A stretch of DNA of 64,000 nucleotides from Primorskyibacter flagellatus (lineage in GTDB: Bacteria > Pseudomonadota > Alphaproteobacteria > Rhodobacterales > Rhodobacteraceae), in contig NZ_FWYD01000003.1 in assembly GCF_900176485.1 (NCBI RefSeq), positions 1-64,000 of the forward strand, in the 5' to 3' direction. The translations under genes were made by a program, and so were the position numbers. Position 1 is the stretch's first letter, and each line of letters opens with the position of its first letter. Positions 34,133-44,813 of the stretch are shown piece by piece. Under the pieces are notes generated by a model. It was not told the DNA's origin. It made no database searches and saw nothing but the letters and a program-made list of their open reading frames with translations.

Positions 34133-34155
34133 GTAACAGAGGGAAAATCTGTTAC
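34133..34155. promoter_or_regulatory. dyad upstream of msrBA
   Basis: Perfect 8-bp arms GTAACAGA (34133-34140) and TCTGTTAC (34148-34155), 7-nt spacer, 141 bp before the msrB ATG. It may be an operator for the methionine sulfoxide reductases; as a terminator for queG it lacks a T-tract. Confidence 0.4.
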
Positions 34156-34295
34156 AACAAGTATGGGCGTAAACGGCTGATAATCAACCTGCCACGCGAT
34201 TTCGTGATCGAGGTTGCAGCAGAGTTTGAATTTTCCGCGGATGCCCCATTTACCTGTGAGGAGCAATCCACAATGGACAGGCTAGGAGGAAAATC

Positions 34296-34745
34296 ATGGC
34301 GAAGTATGAAAAGAACCCCGACGTGATCGCAACGCTCGACCCCGAGCAGTACCGCGTGACCCAGCAGGATGGCACGGAACGGCCCGGCACCGGGGCCTAT
34401 CTGTCCAACAAGGAACCGGGGATATATGTCGATATCGTCAGCGGAGAGCCGCTGTTTGCCAGTTCCGACAAGTATGAAAGCGGCTGCGGCTGGCCCAGCT
34501 TCACCAAGCCGATCGAACCTGCGCATATCGGTGAGTTTCGGGATGTCTCGACGGGGATGGTCCGGACCGAGGTCCGCTCGGCCCATGGCGACAGCCATCT
34601 GGGACATGTGTTTCCGGACGGGCCGCAAGACCGAGGCGGGCTGCGCTATTGCATCAACTCGGCCTCGCTGCGCTTTGTCCACCGCAACGACATGGAGGCC
34701 GAAGGCTACGGCGAATATCTGGATCAGGTGGAGGATGTGGCATGA
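34296..34745 (+). CDS. msrB: peptide-methionine (R)-S-oxide reductase MsrB
   Basis: A 149-residue enzyme that repairs the R epimer of methionine sulfoxide in proteins. The catalytic Cys is Cys119 in [13 protein letters not shown]; Cys64 (ESGCGWPSF) may act as the resolving residue. The [12 protein letters not shown] block is complete. The two zinc-binding CxxC pairs of the zinc type are missing ([16 protein letters not shown] takes their place), so this is a zinc-free form. ATG 34296 has a strong AGGAGG six bases upstream. Its stop overlaps msrA (ATGA), giving a coupled pair that handles both epimers. No signal peptide, so cytoplasmic. Confidence 0.95.
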   Translation: MAKYEKNPDVIATLDPEQYRVTQQDGTERPGTGAYLSNKEPGIYVDIVSGEPLFASSDKYESGCGWPSFTKPIEPAHIGEFRDVSTGMVRTEVRSAHGDSHLGHVFPDGPQDRGGLRYCINSASLRFVHRNDMEAEGYGEYLDQVEDVA

Positions 34746-35248
34746 CTGAACGCGCTGTACTGGCGGGGGGCTGCTTCTGGGGCATGCAGGATCTGATCCG
34801 CAAGCTGCCGGGGGTGGTGTCCACCCGCGTCGGCTATACCGGTGGGGATGTGCCCAATGCGACCTATCGCAACCACGGCACCCATGCCGAAGGGATCGAG
34901 ATCACGTTCGATCCGGCGAAAACCAGCTACCGGCAATTGCTGGAGGTGTTTTTCCAGATCCACGACCCGACCACGCTGAATCAACAGGGCAATGACAGGG
35001 GGCTAAGCTACCGCTCGGCGATCTACTATTGCTCCGAAGACCAGCGCGCCGAGGCGCTGCGTACCATCGCCGATGTCGAGGCGTCGGGCCTGTGGCCGGG
35101 CCGCGTGGTGACCGAAGTGGAGCCGGTCGGCGACTTCTGGGAAGCCGAGCCAGAGCATCAGGACTATCTGGAACGCATCCCCAACGGCTATACCTGCCAC
35201 TTCCCCCGCCCCGACTGGGTGCTGCCGAAACGATCCGCGGCGGAGTAG
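34742..35248 (+). CDS. msrA: peptide-methionine (S)-S-oxide reductase MsrA
   Basis: A 168-residue enzyme that reduces the S epimer of methionine sulfoxide. The catalytic Cys11 lies in [12 protein letters not shown], followed by [22 protein letters not shown] and [20 protein letters not shown], the core of the family. The GCFWGMQ rather than GCFWGVE variant is known in one clade. Its ATG overlaps the msrB TGA by four bases. No signal peptide. Convergent with the DUF2335 gene; no terminator found in the 36-bp gap. Confidence 0.96.
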   Translation: MTERAVLAGGCFWGMQDLIRKLPGVVSTRVGYTGGDVPNATYRNHGTHAEGIEITFDPAKTSYRQLLEVFFQIHDPTTLNQQGNDRGLSYRSAIYYCSEDQRAEALRTIADVEASGLWPGRVVTEVEPVGDFWEAEPEHQDYLERIPNGYTCHFPRPDWVLPKRSAAE

Positions 35249-35284
35249 GGAGAGTTTCAGCCTTAGGTGCGGGAGGGCGACGTC

Positions 35285-35806
35285 TCAGTGCTCTGCGTGA
35301 TCTTTAGTCGTTTGACTGGAACTGTCGTTCGTCCCAAAACGTAGTCGCTCTACCGCTCGAGAAATGCTTGTTATCAGCTTTGCAAAGCCTGAACTTCCGC
35401 CTTGGGTTATTGCGTAGAATATCCCCAGCGCAATGATGGTGCCGAAACCGATGTGTCCAAGGGCTACCGCCAGTGTGAGAACGCAAAGAATCGCGATCGC
35501 CGCGCCCGTGGAAAGAAACATTGAAGAATAAGCTTGGACTTTGCCGAACTTAAACCTCTCAGCACGCATTTCTGTTGCGTCATGCTCGCTCGCCTCGTTC
35601 ATGCGCTTGACGAAACCGGGATCGTGCTTCTCGATTTCGGCGATCAGAAGATCAGGGCGATCCGTGTAGTTGCTGATTTGGGCGAGATAAAAGTTACCCA
35701 TCTCGCTTTCGTGACCGTCACTAGATCGCTCGGGTCCAAGGAGTTCTCCATTCGCGGCAGATTGCTCGCCTGACGTAGAGGCCCCGTCGTCAGAATTATC
35801 AGTCAA
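35285..35806 (-). CDS. DUF2335-family membrane protein
   Basis: A 173-residue protein. After a polar, Ser/Asp/Glu-rich leader of about 50 residues it shows LIAEIEKHDPGFVKRMNEASE, a charged helix (MRAERFKFGKVQAYSSMF) and two adjacent membrane spans (AAIAILCVLTLAVALGHIGF and TIIALGIFYAI). This layout matches DUF2335, a family of small two-span proteins often found in phage-like or accessory regions, of unknown function. It lies 3 bp after the 91-residue gene on the same strand. A+T content is higher than in the flanking genes, which fits transfer. Confidence 0.75.
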   Translation of the reverse strand: MTDNSDDGASTSGEQSAANGELLGPERSSDGHESEMGNFYLAQISNYTDRPDLLIAEIEKHDPGFVKRMNEASEHDATEMRAERFKFGKVQAYSSMFLSTGAAIAILCVLTLAVALGHIGFGTIIALGIFYAITQGGSSGFAKLITSISRAVERLRFGTNDSSSQTTKDHAEH

Positions 35807-35809
35807 AAG

Positions 35810-36085
35810 TCAAGCTTTCACTTGCATTGCGCGCAACGCCTTTACAAGCGAACGATGCAGTCGTATCGGAAGTTCCTGAAATTCAACGGCAGGAGTATAC
35901 ACACTGAGTCGTTCCCAGTTGTTTTCCGCCAACTCCGGATCTAGTGTCACGCAATGCGCAAAGAAACGTTGACTGCTAAATCCTCGGTCATCTGACGTGT
36001 GGGGTACACGCACGCGGTCAAATTTCTTACAATCTCGCGACGTCGTGCCGACATATTTTTCCAGTACAGACATTGATCGCTCCAT
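35810..36085 (-). CDS. 91-residue protein of unknown function
   Basis: ATG 36085 has GGAAGAAAG just upstream; a second in-frame ATG at 36073 has GGAG with 6-nt spacing. The protein is basic at the ends and has no signal peptide or membrane span. It contains EKYVGTTSRDCKKFDRVRV, then FFAHCVTLDPELAENNWERL and a Leu/Arg-rich C-terminal helix (IRLHRSLVKALRAMQVKA). I do not recognise it. It is separated from the DUF2335 gene by 3 bp, so the two are surely one transcript. Base composition is A+T-richer than the neighbours. Confidence 0.65.
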   Translation of the reverse strand: MERSMSVLEKYVGTTSRDCKKFDRVRVPHTSDDRGFSSQRFFAHCVTLDPELAENNWERLSVYTPAVEFQELPIRLHRSLVKALRAMQVKA

Positions 36086-36561
36086 CTTTCTTCCACACTT
36101 GCATCTAACGGGACGAAATTTCTATTCTCACTTACTCAAGATCCATTGCGCCGAGAAGTACATTTAGTCACTACAATAGAAATTACACCTTTACCACAGA
36201 TTAACAACGCGTGAACATCTTGTGTTGTTCCACAACCGGTCATGGGGTTCCCACCTAAGCCGACGAAAGACAATTTTTGTGACGCAAATAGAAGTGTATA
36301 TCATACTGAACTTGAGGGCTCAACTGTAAGAAAAAATGAGCAAACTACGGTTGTGGTCCAGGCTGTTAACGTGCGTCGCGCGGCATCACGAGGGTTTTCG
36401 ATAGCGATACGCGCGTGTGGATGCCCCATTCATCCCGGAAGGACAGCGAACGGACCATCGTTGGTGATAGAACTGTAGAGGAATTCCGCGCTCTCTCGCT
36501 AGACCAGATTTGGCCAGAAACCACATAACTTGGATTGAACCAATCCTGCGCCGTCGTGGGT
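36086..36561. other. 476-bp A+T-richer stretch without a supported gene
   Basis: This is the leader of the 91-residue/DUF2335 pair and the tail of fadH. The part from 36086 to 36360 is clearly A+T-rich; the part from 36360 to 36540 returns to GC-rich and has frames that resemble nothing I know. I see no repeat, tRNA fragment or integrase. Confidence 0.4.
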
Positions 36562-38751
<2,190 letters not shown>

Positions 38752-38774
38752 TCAAACACATAAGGGAACATCGC

Positions 38775-39680
38775 ATGGACCGATTGTCGGAAATGGAGGC
38801 TTTCGCCACGGTCGTGGATCAGGGCGGGTTCACCGATGCGGCGCGCAAGCTGGGCGTGTCAAAATCCGCGGTATCGAAACATGTGTCTTCGTTGGAGGCT
38901 CGGCTGGGTGCGCGCTTGCTGAACCGGACCACGCGGCGCGTCAGCCCGACAGAGATCGGCCTTGCCTACTACGACCGCGCCCGCCGCGTGCTGAATGACG
39001 CGGGCGAGGCCGATGCCCTGGTCACGTCGATGCAGTCGGCACCCTCGGGTCTGTTGCGGATCAGTGTGGCCACGGATTTCGGGGTCAATCGCCTGTCGCC
39101 CGTGCTGGGCGCGTTCCTGTCGGAATTTCCCGACATCACCGTCAATATGGTGCTGAACAACCGATATGTAGAGCTGATCTCGGAAGGGTTCGACATGGCG
39201 GTGCGGATCGGCGACCTAGAGGACAGCACCCTGCGCGCCCGCAAGCTGACGACGACTGCGCAAAGCATGATCGCCAGTCCGGACTATTTCCGAAAATACG
39301 GTCGGCCGCAAAAGATCGACGATCTGACCGAACACAAATTGCTGCACTATTCGAACCAGTCCGGGGGGAATGTCTGGAAGGTGACCGCACCCTCGGGCGA
39401 AAAGCGTCAGATACGCACCGCCGGGTGGTTAAGCGTCAATGACGGACAGTCACTGCTGAACGCAGCGATTTCCGGGCTGGGCATCGCTTATTTGCCTGCC
39501 TTCCTTTACGCAGATGCGATGGCGCGGGGGCTGGTCGAGGATGCGATCCCAGACCTGCCCGCCGAAACGCTGGACATATACGCGGTCTATCCGCCGGGTC
39601 GGTTTACCCAGCCCAAGGTCCGCGCCTTCATGGATTTCCTCGTGCATGAGTTCGGACAGAAAGGTCCGACGGATTGGTGA
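38775..39680 (+). CDS. LysR-family transcriptional regulator
   Basis: A 301-residue regulator. The winged helix shows MDRLSEMEAFATVVDQGGF and TDAARKLGVSKSAVSKHVSSLE, then LGARLLNRTTRRVSPTEIG. This is the CrgA/AaeR-like subgroup. The effector domain follows (GLLRISVATDFGVNRLSP). ATG 38775 lies after AAGGGAACA. Divergent from fadH with a 191-bp gap, so fadH is the natural target to test. A good terminator lies 118 bp after its stop. Confidence 0.92.
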   Translation: MDRLSEMEAFATVVDQGGFTDAARKLGVSKSAVSKHVSSLEARLGARLLNRTTRRVSPTEIGLAYYDRARRVLNDAGEADALVTSMQSAPSGLLRISVATDFGVNRLSPVLGAFLSEFPDITVNMVLNNRYVELISEGFDMAVRIGDLEDSTLRARKLTTTAQSMIASPDYFRKYGRPQKIDDLTEHKLLHYSNQSGGNVWKVTAPSGEKRQIRTAGWLSVNDGQSLLNAAISGLGIAYLPAFLYADAMARGLVEDAIPDLPAETLDIYAVYPPGRFTQPKVRAFMDFLVHEFGQKGPTDW

Positions 39681-39711
39681 CAAAACCATCCGCGAGGAGC
39701 GAAGTTTTAAC

Positions 39712-39778
39712 GAGTGGTATGTTTAATAGCAGGAGTGGTGAAGAGTGAATTGAGTGATGAGTGGAATGGTGACGAGTG
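39712..39778. repeat. cluster of six GAGTG pentamers
   Basis: GAGTG occurs at 39712, 39733, 39743, 39752, 39759 and 39774, mostly as (A/T)GAGTG(A/G). It lies in the gap between the LysR gene and its terminator. It looks like slipped low-complexity sequence; purpose unknown. Confidence 0.5.
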
Positions 39779-39797
39779 ACCTGTTTGCAAGGTTGAG

Positions 39798-39826
39798 GTG
39801 CCCCGGTTCTGCCGGGGCACTTTCTC
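39798..39826 (+). terminator. intrinsic terminator after the LysR gene
   Basis: Stem GTGCCCCGG/CCGGGGCAC (39798-39806 and 39812-39820) with a TTCTG loop, followed by TTTCTC. It ends the LysR transcript. Confidence 0.85.
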
Positions 39827-39873
39827 GCGCGAATGCCGGATTTCAGGCCGTCTCTGAAGATGCGCGCGTAATA

Positions 39874-40854
39874 TTATTTCGGCAGAAGCACGGCCTCGAC
39901 GCGGCGGTTTGCTTCGCGCCCGCTATCGGTCAGGTTGCTGGCGATCGGCGCGAGGTATCCCATGCCTGCGGCATCCAGCCTGCTTGCGGAAATCTCATAC
40001 GCGCTGACCAGCCGGTCCTTGACCGATGCCGCCCGCCTGCGGGACAGCGCAACATTGATCTCCAGTGACCCGGTGGCATCTGTGTGACCCACCAGCACGA
40101 TCCGGCGGTCTGGATTGGCGCGAAGATATGCGGCCAGAGCTTCGAGAGAGGCGAAATTGCCAGTGCCAAGCGCGGCAGCGCCGGTGTCAAAGATCAGATC
40201 GGTCAGGATGACGTGACCATTGCTGTCCAGCGAGTTCGCGATGTCTCCGGGGGCGTCCGGGGGCGCGGTGACTGCACCTGTCGTGGTCGGTTGCGCGGCA
40301 GACGTGCCGATCTGCGGCGCGGCGTCCGCCCCCGGTGCCGTGACGCGAATGACCTGCACGAAACCGGCGGCGGCGCTGCGGCTGACCAGCAGGCTGAGAT
40401 GTTCGGTCTGATCGGGTGCGGCGGCGGCAAGAAAACGATAATCGGTAAGGTCGACATACATGGCCGGGCCGGGCAGCACCTCTGTCCCGAAGCGGAAGTC
40501 GAACCCGCCACAGGCGGCCGCGGCGCATTCAAAGAGCACATCATAGCCCTGATCCGCGATTTGCTGCCGCAACGGGGCAAGGATTTGCAAGGTGGTAACG
40601 CCCACGCCGCCTACCCGGAATGCCTGCCGCGAGATTTGTCCTTCGAGCCGTTGCGCAGGCACGGTGGTTCCGTCCCACGGGGCGATCGGCAGGCGGTAAC
40701 TGTCCAGCGTGACGACCGTTTCTGCGGTGTTCCGGCTGCCCGTGGGCAGGTCGAGGACAATCGCGGCTTTGCCGGGCATGGCAAGCACGCTGGCTGCTGC
40801 GAGGATCAGGAATGGCCAAAGCGGCCTAGCGCGATTGCGCGTGATAGTCGTCAT
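39874..40854 (-). CDS. OmpA-family protein with C-terminal peptidoglycan-binding domain
   Basis: A 326-residue exported protein. The signal segment is PFLILAAASVLAMPGKA. The middle has a domain of unknown type. The C-terminal OmpA-like domain runs from DLIFDTGAAALGTGNFASLEAL through VLVGHTDATGSLEINVALSRRR to SGREANRRVEAVLL, with the Asp and Arg that bind diaminopimelate. It tethers the outer membrane to peptidoglycan. Start ATG 40854 overlaps the end of the AhpD-like gene by 29 bp. Last gene of the four-gene minus operon 42855 to 39874. Confidence 0.88.
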   Translation of the reverse strand: MTTITRNRARPLWPFLILAAASVLAMPGKAAIVLDLPTGSRNTAETVVTLDSYRLPIAPWDGTTVPAQRLEGQISRQAFRVGGVGVTTLQILAPLRQQIADQGYDVLFECAAAACGGFDFRFGTEVLPGPAMYVDLTDYRFLAAAAPDQTEHLSLLVSRSAAAGFVQVIRVTAPGADAAPQIGTSAAQPTTTGAVTAPPDAPGDIANSLDSNGHVILTDLIFDTGAAALGTGNFASLEALAAYLRANPDRRIVLVGHTDATGSLEINVALSRRRAASVKDRLVSAYEISASRLDAAGMGYLAPIASNLTDSGREANRRVEAVLLPK

Positions 40855-41398
40855 TTGGTCGCATATCTGTGGCGCTGGCCACGCGGTTGGTCATGTTGAA
40901 GAACCCGGTCACATTGGCGATGTCCCAGATGTCACGATCAGAAAAGCCGACATCGCGCAGGGTTTGCCGGTCGGGCTCCTCGATCTCGGCGCTGGCGGTT
41001 GTTGCCTTGGCGGCAAAATCCAGCATGGCGCGGGTGCGCGCATCCAGCGGGGCCACGCGGTAGTTCATTACCAGCATCTCGCCCAGCTTCGGATCGCCCG
41101 ACAGATCGCGGACGGCTTGCCCATGCGCCGTCAGGCAATAATAGCAGCGGTTGATGGAGGAGACGACCACGGCGATCATCTCGCGCTCCAGCTTGGTCAG
41201 GCCACTATCCGCCAGCATCAGGTCGTTATAATGCGTGGTAAAGGCGTTCAGCTTGTCGATGTCGAACGCGTGGGCGCGCAGCACATTCGGCACCATCCCC
41301 AGCTTCTCCTGGCAAATGTCGAAGTATTTCTGCGTTGCGGGTGGCAGCGGGTCGATCATGGGCAGGTCGAGGGCAGTGGGGCTGTCTGGGTTGGTCAT
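40826..41398 (-). CDS. AhpD/carboxymuconolactone-decarboxylase-like peroxidase-related protein
   Basis: A 190-residue protein of the peroxidase-related group. The redox motif is clear: INRCYYCLTAHGQAVR, a CxxC with the downstream His of AhpD. Flanking helices include MVPNVLRAHAFDIDKLNAF. Family members reduce peroxides through an AhpD-like disulfide or are uncharacterised. It lies 3 bp after the GNAT gene and overlaps the OmpA-like gene by 29 bp on the same strand. Confidence 0.9.
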   Translation of the reverse strand: MTNPDSPTALDLPMIDPLPPATQKYFDICQEKLGMVPNVLRAHAFDIDKLNAFTTHYNDLMLADSGLTKLEREMIAVVVSSINRCYYCLTAHGQAVRDLSGDPKLGEMLVMNYRVAPLDARTRAMLDFAAKATTASAEIEEPDRQTLRDVGFSDRDIWDIANVTGFFNMTNRVASATDMRPNDDYHAQSR

Positions 41399-41401
41399 GT
41401 G

Positions 41402-42136
41402 TCAGGGCGTCCGGTCGTCAGGGTGAATGCGGTAATGGTACTGTCCCACAAGCGCGAAGCCCATGGAAATATATAATTGGTTGGCGGCATCGTTGGTTCG
41501 TACGCACAGGGCCGAAATCTGCTCGGCACGCTGCGCGCGTGCCCATCGTGCAGCGTGGCGCATCAGCCAGCGGGCAGAGCCATGGCGGCGCTGGGCGGGA
41601 CGCACATGCAGCGCGTGGACCATGGCCATGCCGTCATGCACCGCGACATAGCCGACGCCGGAGGGGTGATCATTGGCGCGACCGAACAGGCCCGTCTTTG
41701 GGCATTTGCAACGCTGCATCACCGCAATCCGGTCGGCGAAAACGTCGCCCTCGGCCCATATCTCGCGCATGATGGCGAGGGGTTCCCAGATGTTGAAGGT
41801 AGTGACAGGCGGGATCGGCCGGTCGTCAATCAGGCCGACCGGGGCCACATAGAGGTTCACCGGGTCGATGATCCGATAGCCGCGCGCGTCAAGCGCGTCA
41901 TCCAGCGCGGTCTCACCCTGCCGGACCATGAACAGGCGCGGCTGGTTCAGCGCCCGCATGTCGGCCTCGGCGGTTTGAAAATCGGCACCGCTGAATGCGG
42001 CCTCGGCCGTGGTGGCGCAGACGCGCTTGCCGCCACCTGCGCCATCGCGGATCGTCCAGGGGCCACGGCACCAGTGACGCGCAGCGGGCCAGGTTGCCTC
42101 TGTCACCGCATGGATCCGCTGCGCCGCGTCGGTCAT
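41402..42136 (-). CDS. GNAT-family N-acetyltransferase
   Basis: A 244-residue protein. The acetyl-CoA site is seen in ALHVRPAQRRHGSARWLMRHA, followed by the CVRTNDAANQLYISMGFAL close of GNAT enzymes. The N-terminal half (AVTEATWPAARHWCRGPW) is a less conserved region. Substrate unknown. Its start overlaps the MoCF-domain gene by 4 bp (ATGA) and its end lies 3 bp before the AhpD-like gene, so it is the second gene of the operon. Confidence 0.88.
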   Translation of the reverse strand: MTDAAQRIHAVTEATWPAARHWCRGPWTIRDGAGGGKRVCATTAEAAFSGADFQTAEADMRALNQPRLFMVRQGETALDDALDARGYRIIDPVNLYVAPVGLIDDRPIPPVTTFNIWEPLAIMREIWAEGDVFADRIAVMQRCKCPKTGLFGRANDHPSGVGYVAVHDGMAMVHALHVRPAQRRHGSARWLMRHAARWARAQRAEQISALCVRTNDAANQLYISMGFALVGQYHYRIHPDDRTP

Positions 42137-42855
42137 TCGGGGAACAGATCAGACAGCTTCGTCATGGCGGCATCGATCTGGGTGCCATCCGTGCCCCGGA
42201 TCACGATGTTCGATCCGTGAGCACCGTCCTTCTGGAACGGATAAGAGCCGATCATCAGGTCGGGATACTCCTTCGCCAGTTCAAAGAGCGGCCCGGCAAT
42301 CTCGCCTTCCCCCTGATTGATCCGCAAGGTCTGGCTGAGCAGCGGCGCACCCCCGGTCAGCGTGGGCAGTATGCTGGCCACCATCGACTCGAAAATCGAC
42401 GGGACGCCTGCCATGACATGTACGTTTTCCAGCGTGAAGCCGGGCGCGACAGAGACAGGATTTTCGATCAGCGTGGCACCGTCGGGGATGCGGGCCATGC
42501 GCAGGCGCGCCTGATTCAACTCTGAGCCGGTGCGCTCGTAATGCGCGGCCAGAAGGGCGCGGGCGTCGTCGCGGACATCAATGCTGCGGTCGAACGCGGC
42601 GGCAATGCAATCGGCGGTAATGTCATCATGCGTGGGGCCGATGCCGCCCGAGGTGAAAATGTGGTCATACGCAGCCGACAGGTGCTTGACGGCCGCCACG
42701 ATGGCCGCGTGATCGTCCGAGACCATGCGCGCCTCTTTCAAGTCAATGCCGTGTTTGGTCAGTTCGCCGGCCAGATAGTGCATGTTGCTGTCGCGGGTCC
42801 GCCCCGAGAGGATCTCGTCCCCGATGACAAGCATTGCGGCGGTTGGGTTTGCCAT
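42133..42855 (-). CDS. MoCF/CinA-N domain (molybdopterin-binding-like) protein
   Basis: A 240-residue protein of the competence/damage-inducible CinA N-terminal type. It begins MANPTAAMLVIGDEILSGRT and carries the DHAAIVAAVKHLSAAYDHIFTSG and IGPTHDDITADCIAAAF blocks of the MoCF fold. There is no C-terminal CinA nicotinamide amidase domain. CinA-N domains act on ADP-ribose or coenzyme pyrophosphates in some species; here the role is open. ATG 42855 matches the family start. First gene of the four-gene operon. Confidence 0.9.
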   Translation of the reverse strand: MANPTAAMLVIGDEILSGRTRDSNMHYLAGELTKHGIDLKEARMVSDDHAAIVAAVKHLSAAYDHIFTSGGIGPTHDDITADCIAAAFDRSIDVRDDARALLAAHYERTGSELNQARLRMARIPDGATLIENPVSVAPGFTLENVHVMAGVPSIFESMVASILPTLTGGAPLLSQTLRINQGEGEIAGPLFELAKEYPDLMIGSYPFQKDGAHGSNIVIRGTDGTQIDAAMTKLSDLFPE

Positions 42856-43161
42856 GCGCAGGACTCCTTGGCTGGTGTTCATGCAGGTATAGGCCGCGCC
42901 AGTTGGCTTTCAAACCCCGCAAGTGTGAATGCGTCAAAAGCATGCTGTCGAAGCAGGGCGCTGTGGTGTCTTTGGGCCTGGAGAGCGGCCGGGTGCCGTG
43001 ATGGCAGGCTGGGTGAACTCCGGTTTTGTCGATAAACACGGTCCAGGTGCCAGATCGCGTCCGGCTTTGACGGCAAGGGGCCGGCACCCCCACGAGAGGT
43101 GTTGATGTCGCTGGCTTCAGGCAATATCAGCTTTTCAAACGTCCAGTCGGGGGATCTGTAG
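42856..43161. other. 306-bp intergenic region with divergent promoters
   Basis: It separates the MoCF operon (minus) from the GntR gene (plus). I see no clear dyad, RNA gene or small ORF with a ribosome site. A GGGGGA ribosome site lies seven bases before the GntR ATG. Confidence 0.4.
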
Positions 43162-43845
43162 ATGGCATCAATACGACAGGCCCGCGCCCGCGAAACCAGC
43201 GTCGATCTGGTTTTCAATCACCTTTACGAACAGATCCTGACGCTGGAGCTTTTGCCGGGTGACAAGATTTCCGAAGCCGAGATTGCATCGAAGTTCGGCG
43301 TGTCGCGTCAGCCGGTCAGGGATGCGTTCAACCGGCTTGTCAGCCTCGATCTTCTGGTGTCACGCCCGCAGCGCGCGACAGAAGTAAAGCGGATCTCACT
43401 GCGCGAGATTGCCAAATCGCGTTTTGTCCGGGCCGCGGTTGAGGCCAAGGTGCTGCGGCTGGCTGCATTGAATTGTGACAGCGAAGGTTCCAAGCTTTTG
43501 AAAACGCATATTGAAAAGCAGGTCAAGGCGGTTGAGACGTCCGATATTGCCGCCTTCGGTGTGCTTGATTACGGATTCCACGAAGTCCTGTGCGGTATCG
43601 CGAAGACGGATTTCGCTTTTGAGGTTATCGCGGAAGAAAAGGCCAAGGTTGACCGGCTGTGCCTGCTTGGCCTGACCACGGGCGACCGGATGCCGGAACT
43701 GCTGAACGACCACAAAACCATCGCGCTTGCAGTGGAACAGGGCGATGCCGATGCCGCGGTCGAAGCCGGAATGATACATCTGACGCGGCTGGACGAGACG
43801 ATCAATTCGGTCTGCGAGACGCGTGCACGGTATTTCGATCTGTAG
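43162..43845 (+). CDS. GntR-family regulator, FadR/FCD type
   Basis: A 227-residue repressor-like protein. The winged helix has EQILTLELLPGDKISEAEIAS and KFGVSRQPVRDAFNRLVSL, typical GntR. The C-terminal all-helical FCD effector domain follows, with a metal-binding-like set (DYGFHEVLCGIA and a later HLTRLDETI). The ligand is unknown; FCD regulators often bind small acids. It lies 132 bp upstream of a methionine aminopeptidase gene on the same strand, with a 35-bp dyad between them. Confidence 0.92.
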   Translation: MASIRQARARETSVDLVFNHLYEQILTLELLPGDKISEAEIASKFGVSRQPVRDAFNRLVSLDLLVSRPQRATEVKRISLREIAKSRFVRAAVEAKVLRLAALNCDSEGSKLLKTHIEKQVKAVETSDIAAFGVLDYGFHEVLCGIAKTDFAFEVIAEEKAKVDRLCLLGLTTGDRMPELLNDHKTIALAVEQGDADAAVEAGMIHLTRLDETINSVCETRARYFDL

Positions 43846-43920
43846 CACAAGCGCTTGCAAGCTGATCAAAGTTCCGAAAGGCAGTAATTGCAGACTGTGC
43901 AAGCAGGGCGTGCCTCTGGC

Positions 43921-43955
43921 ATTGCCGATATATTATGCTATATTGCGACGGCAAT
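43921..43955. promoter_or_regulatory. 35-bp imperfect dyad before the aminopeptidase gene, possible GntR operator
   Basis: Outer arms ATTGCCG (43921-43927) and CGGCAAT (43949-43955), inner arms ATATA and TATAT, with a 5-nt bulge on the right side. The A+T-rich core can also serve as a -10 region. FCD-type GntR sites are often such dyads. It lies 23 bp before the start codon. Confidence 0.45.
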
Positions 43956-43977
43956 TTAGAAATGACGGAGCAATGGC

Positions 43978-44796
43978 TTGAAAATGGACACACGCGGTCG
44001 GCTGACGCGGGACGGGATTCGCATTTATGATCACGGCGATTTCGCCGGGATGCACAAGGCCGGTGCCTTGGCTGCGCGTATTCTGGACGAGGTTGCCGAT
44101 CTGGTGCAGCCCGGCGTGTCCACAGGGGCGTTGGATGCATTTATCGAAGAGCAGGTGAATGCCGCCGGGGCGATTTCCGCCACCATCGGCTACAAGGGGT
44201 ACAAACACGCCAGCTGCATCAGCGTGAACCATGTTGTGTGTCATGGCATCCCCGGTGAAAAGCTGCTGAAGGATGGCGATATTCTGAACATCGACGTCAC
44301 GGTGATTGTTGACGGTTGGTTTGGCGATACGAGCCGGATGTATGTCGCGGGCAAGCTGAGCCGCAAGTCAGAGCGGTTGATCCAAGTCACCCATGATGCC
44401 CTGATGAAGGGCATCGAGGCGGTCAAACCCGGCAATACGTTCGGCGACATAGGCCACGCGATTCAGGCCTATGTCGAGGCGCACCGGATGAGCGTCGTGC
44501 GCGATTTCTGCGGGCACGGGCTGGGCCGGGTGTTCCATGCGCCGCCGAACGTGCTGCATTACGGCCGTCCTGGCACGCGTGAGCAGCTGGAAGAAGGCAT
44601 GATCTTCACGATCGAGCCGATGGTGAATCTGGGCCGTCCGGAAACCAAGGTTCTGTCAGACGAATGGACAGCCGTGACACGGGACAAATCGCTTACGGCG
44701 CAGTTCGAACATTCCGTGGGTGTGACCTCTGACGGGGTCGAGGTGTTTACCTTGTCACCCGGCGGGCTGTTCCATCCGACCTACGCGGCCAGCTGA
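43978..44796 (+). CDS. map: type I methionine aminopeptidase
   Basis: A 272-residue metalloprotease that removes the N-terminal Met of new proteins. All ligands of the two-metal site are visible: Asp in ILNIDVTVIVDGWFGDTSRM, His in FCGHGLGRVFH, and Glu in MIFTIEPMVNLG and AQFEHSVGVT. TTG 43978 sits 7 nt from GGAG and is the better start by ribosome site; the first ATG is 43984. It may be a second map copy under the neighbouring GntR's control, because the usual housekeeping map lies with other genes. It converges on the DUF2189 gene. Confidence 0.93.
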   Translation: MKMDTRGRLTRDGIRIYDHGDFAGMHKAGALAARILDEVADLVQPGVSTGALDAFIEEQVNAAGAISATIGYKGYKHASCISVNHVVCHGIPGEKLLKDGDILNIDVTVIVDGWFGDTSRMYVAGKLSRKSERLIQVTHDALMKGIEAVKPGNTFGDIGHAIQAYVEAHRMSVVRDFCGHGLGRVFHAPPNVLHYGRPGTREQLEEGMIFTIEPMVNLGRPETKVLSDEWTAVTRDKSLTAQFEHSVGVTSDGVEVFTLSPGGLFHPTYAAS

Positions 44797-44813
44797 ACAG
44801 CCCTATAGGCGGA

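Noticed and set aside
34129..34326. 65-codon frame before msrB
   Set aside because: It covers the msrB ribosome site and runs into msrB in another frame; its start lies inside the dyad and no ribosome site is seen.
42879..43217. 112-codon minus-strand frame between the MoCF and GntR genes
   Set aside because: It overlaps both flanking gene starts, has no ribosome site and reads as a GC-frame artefact.
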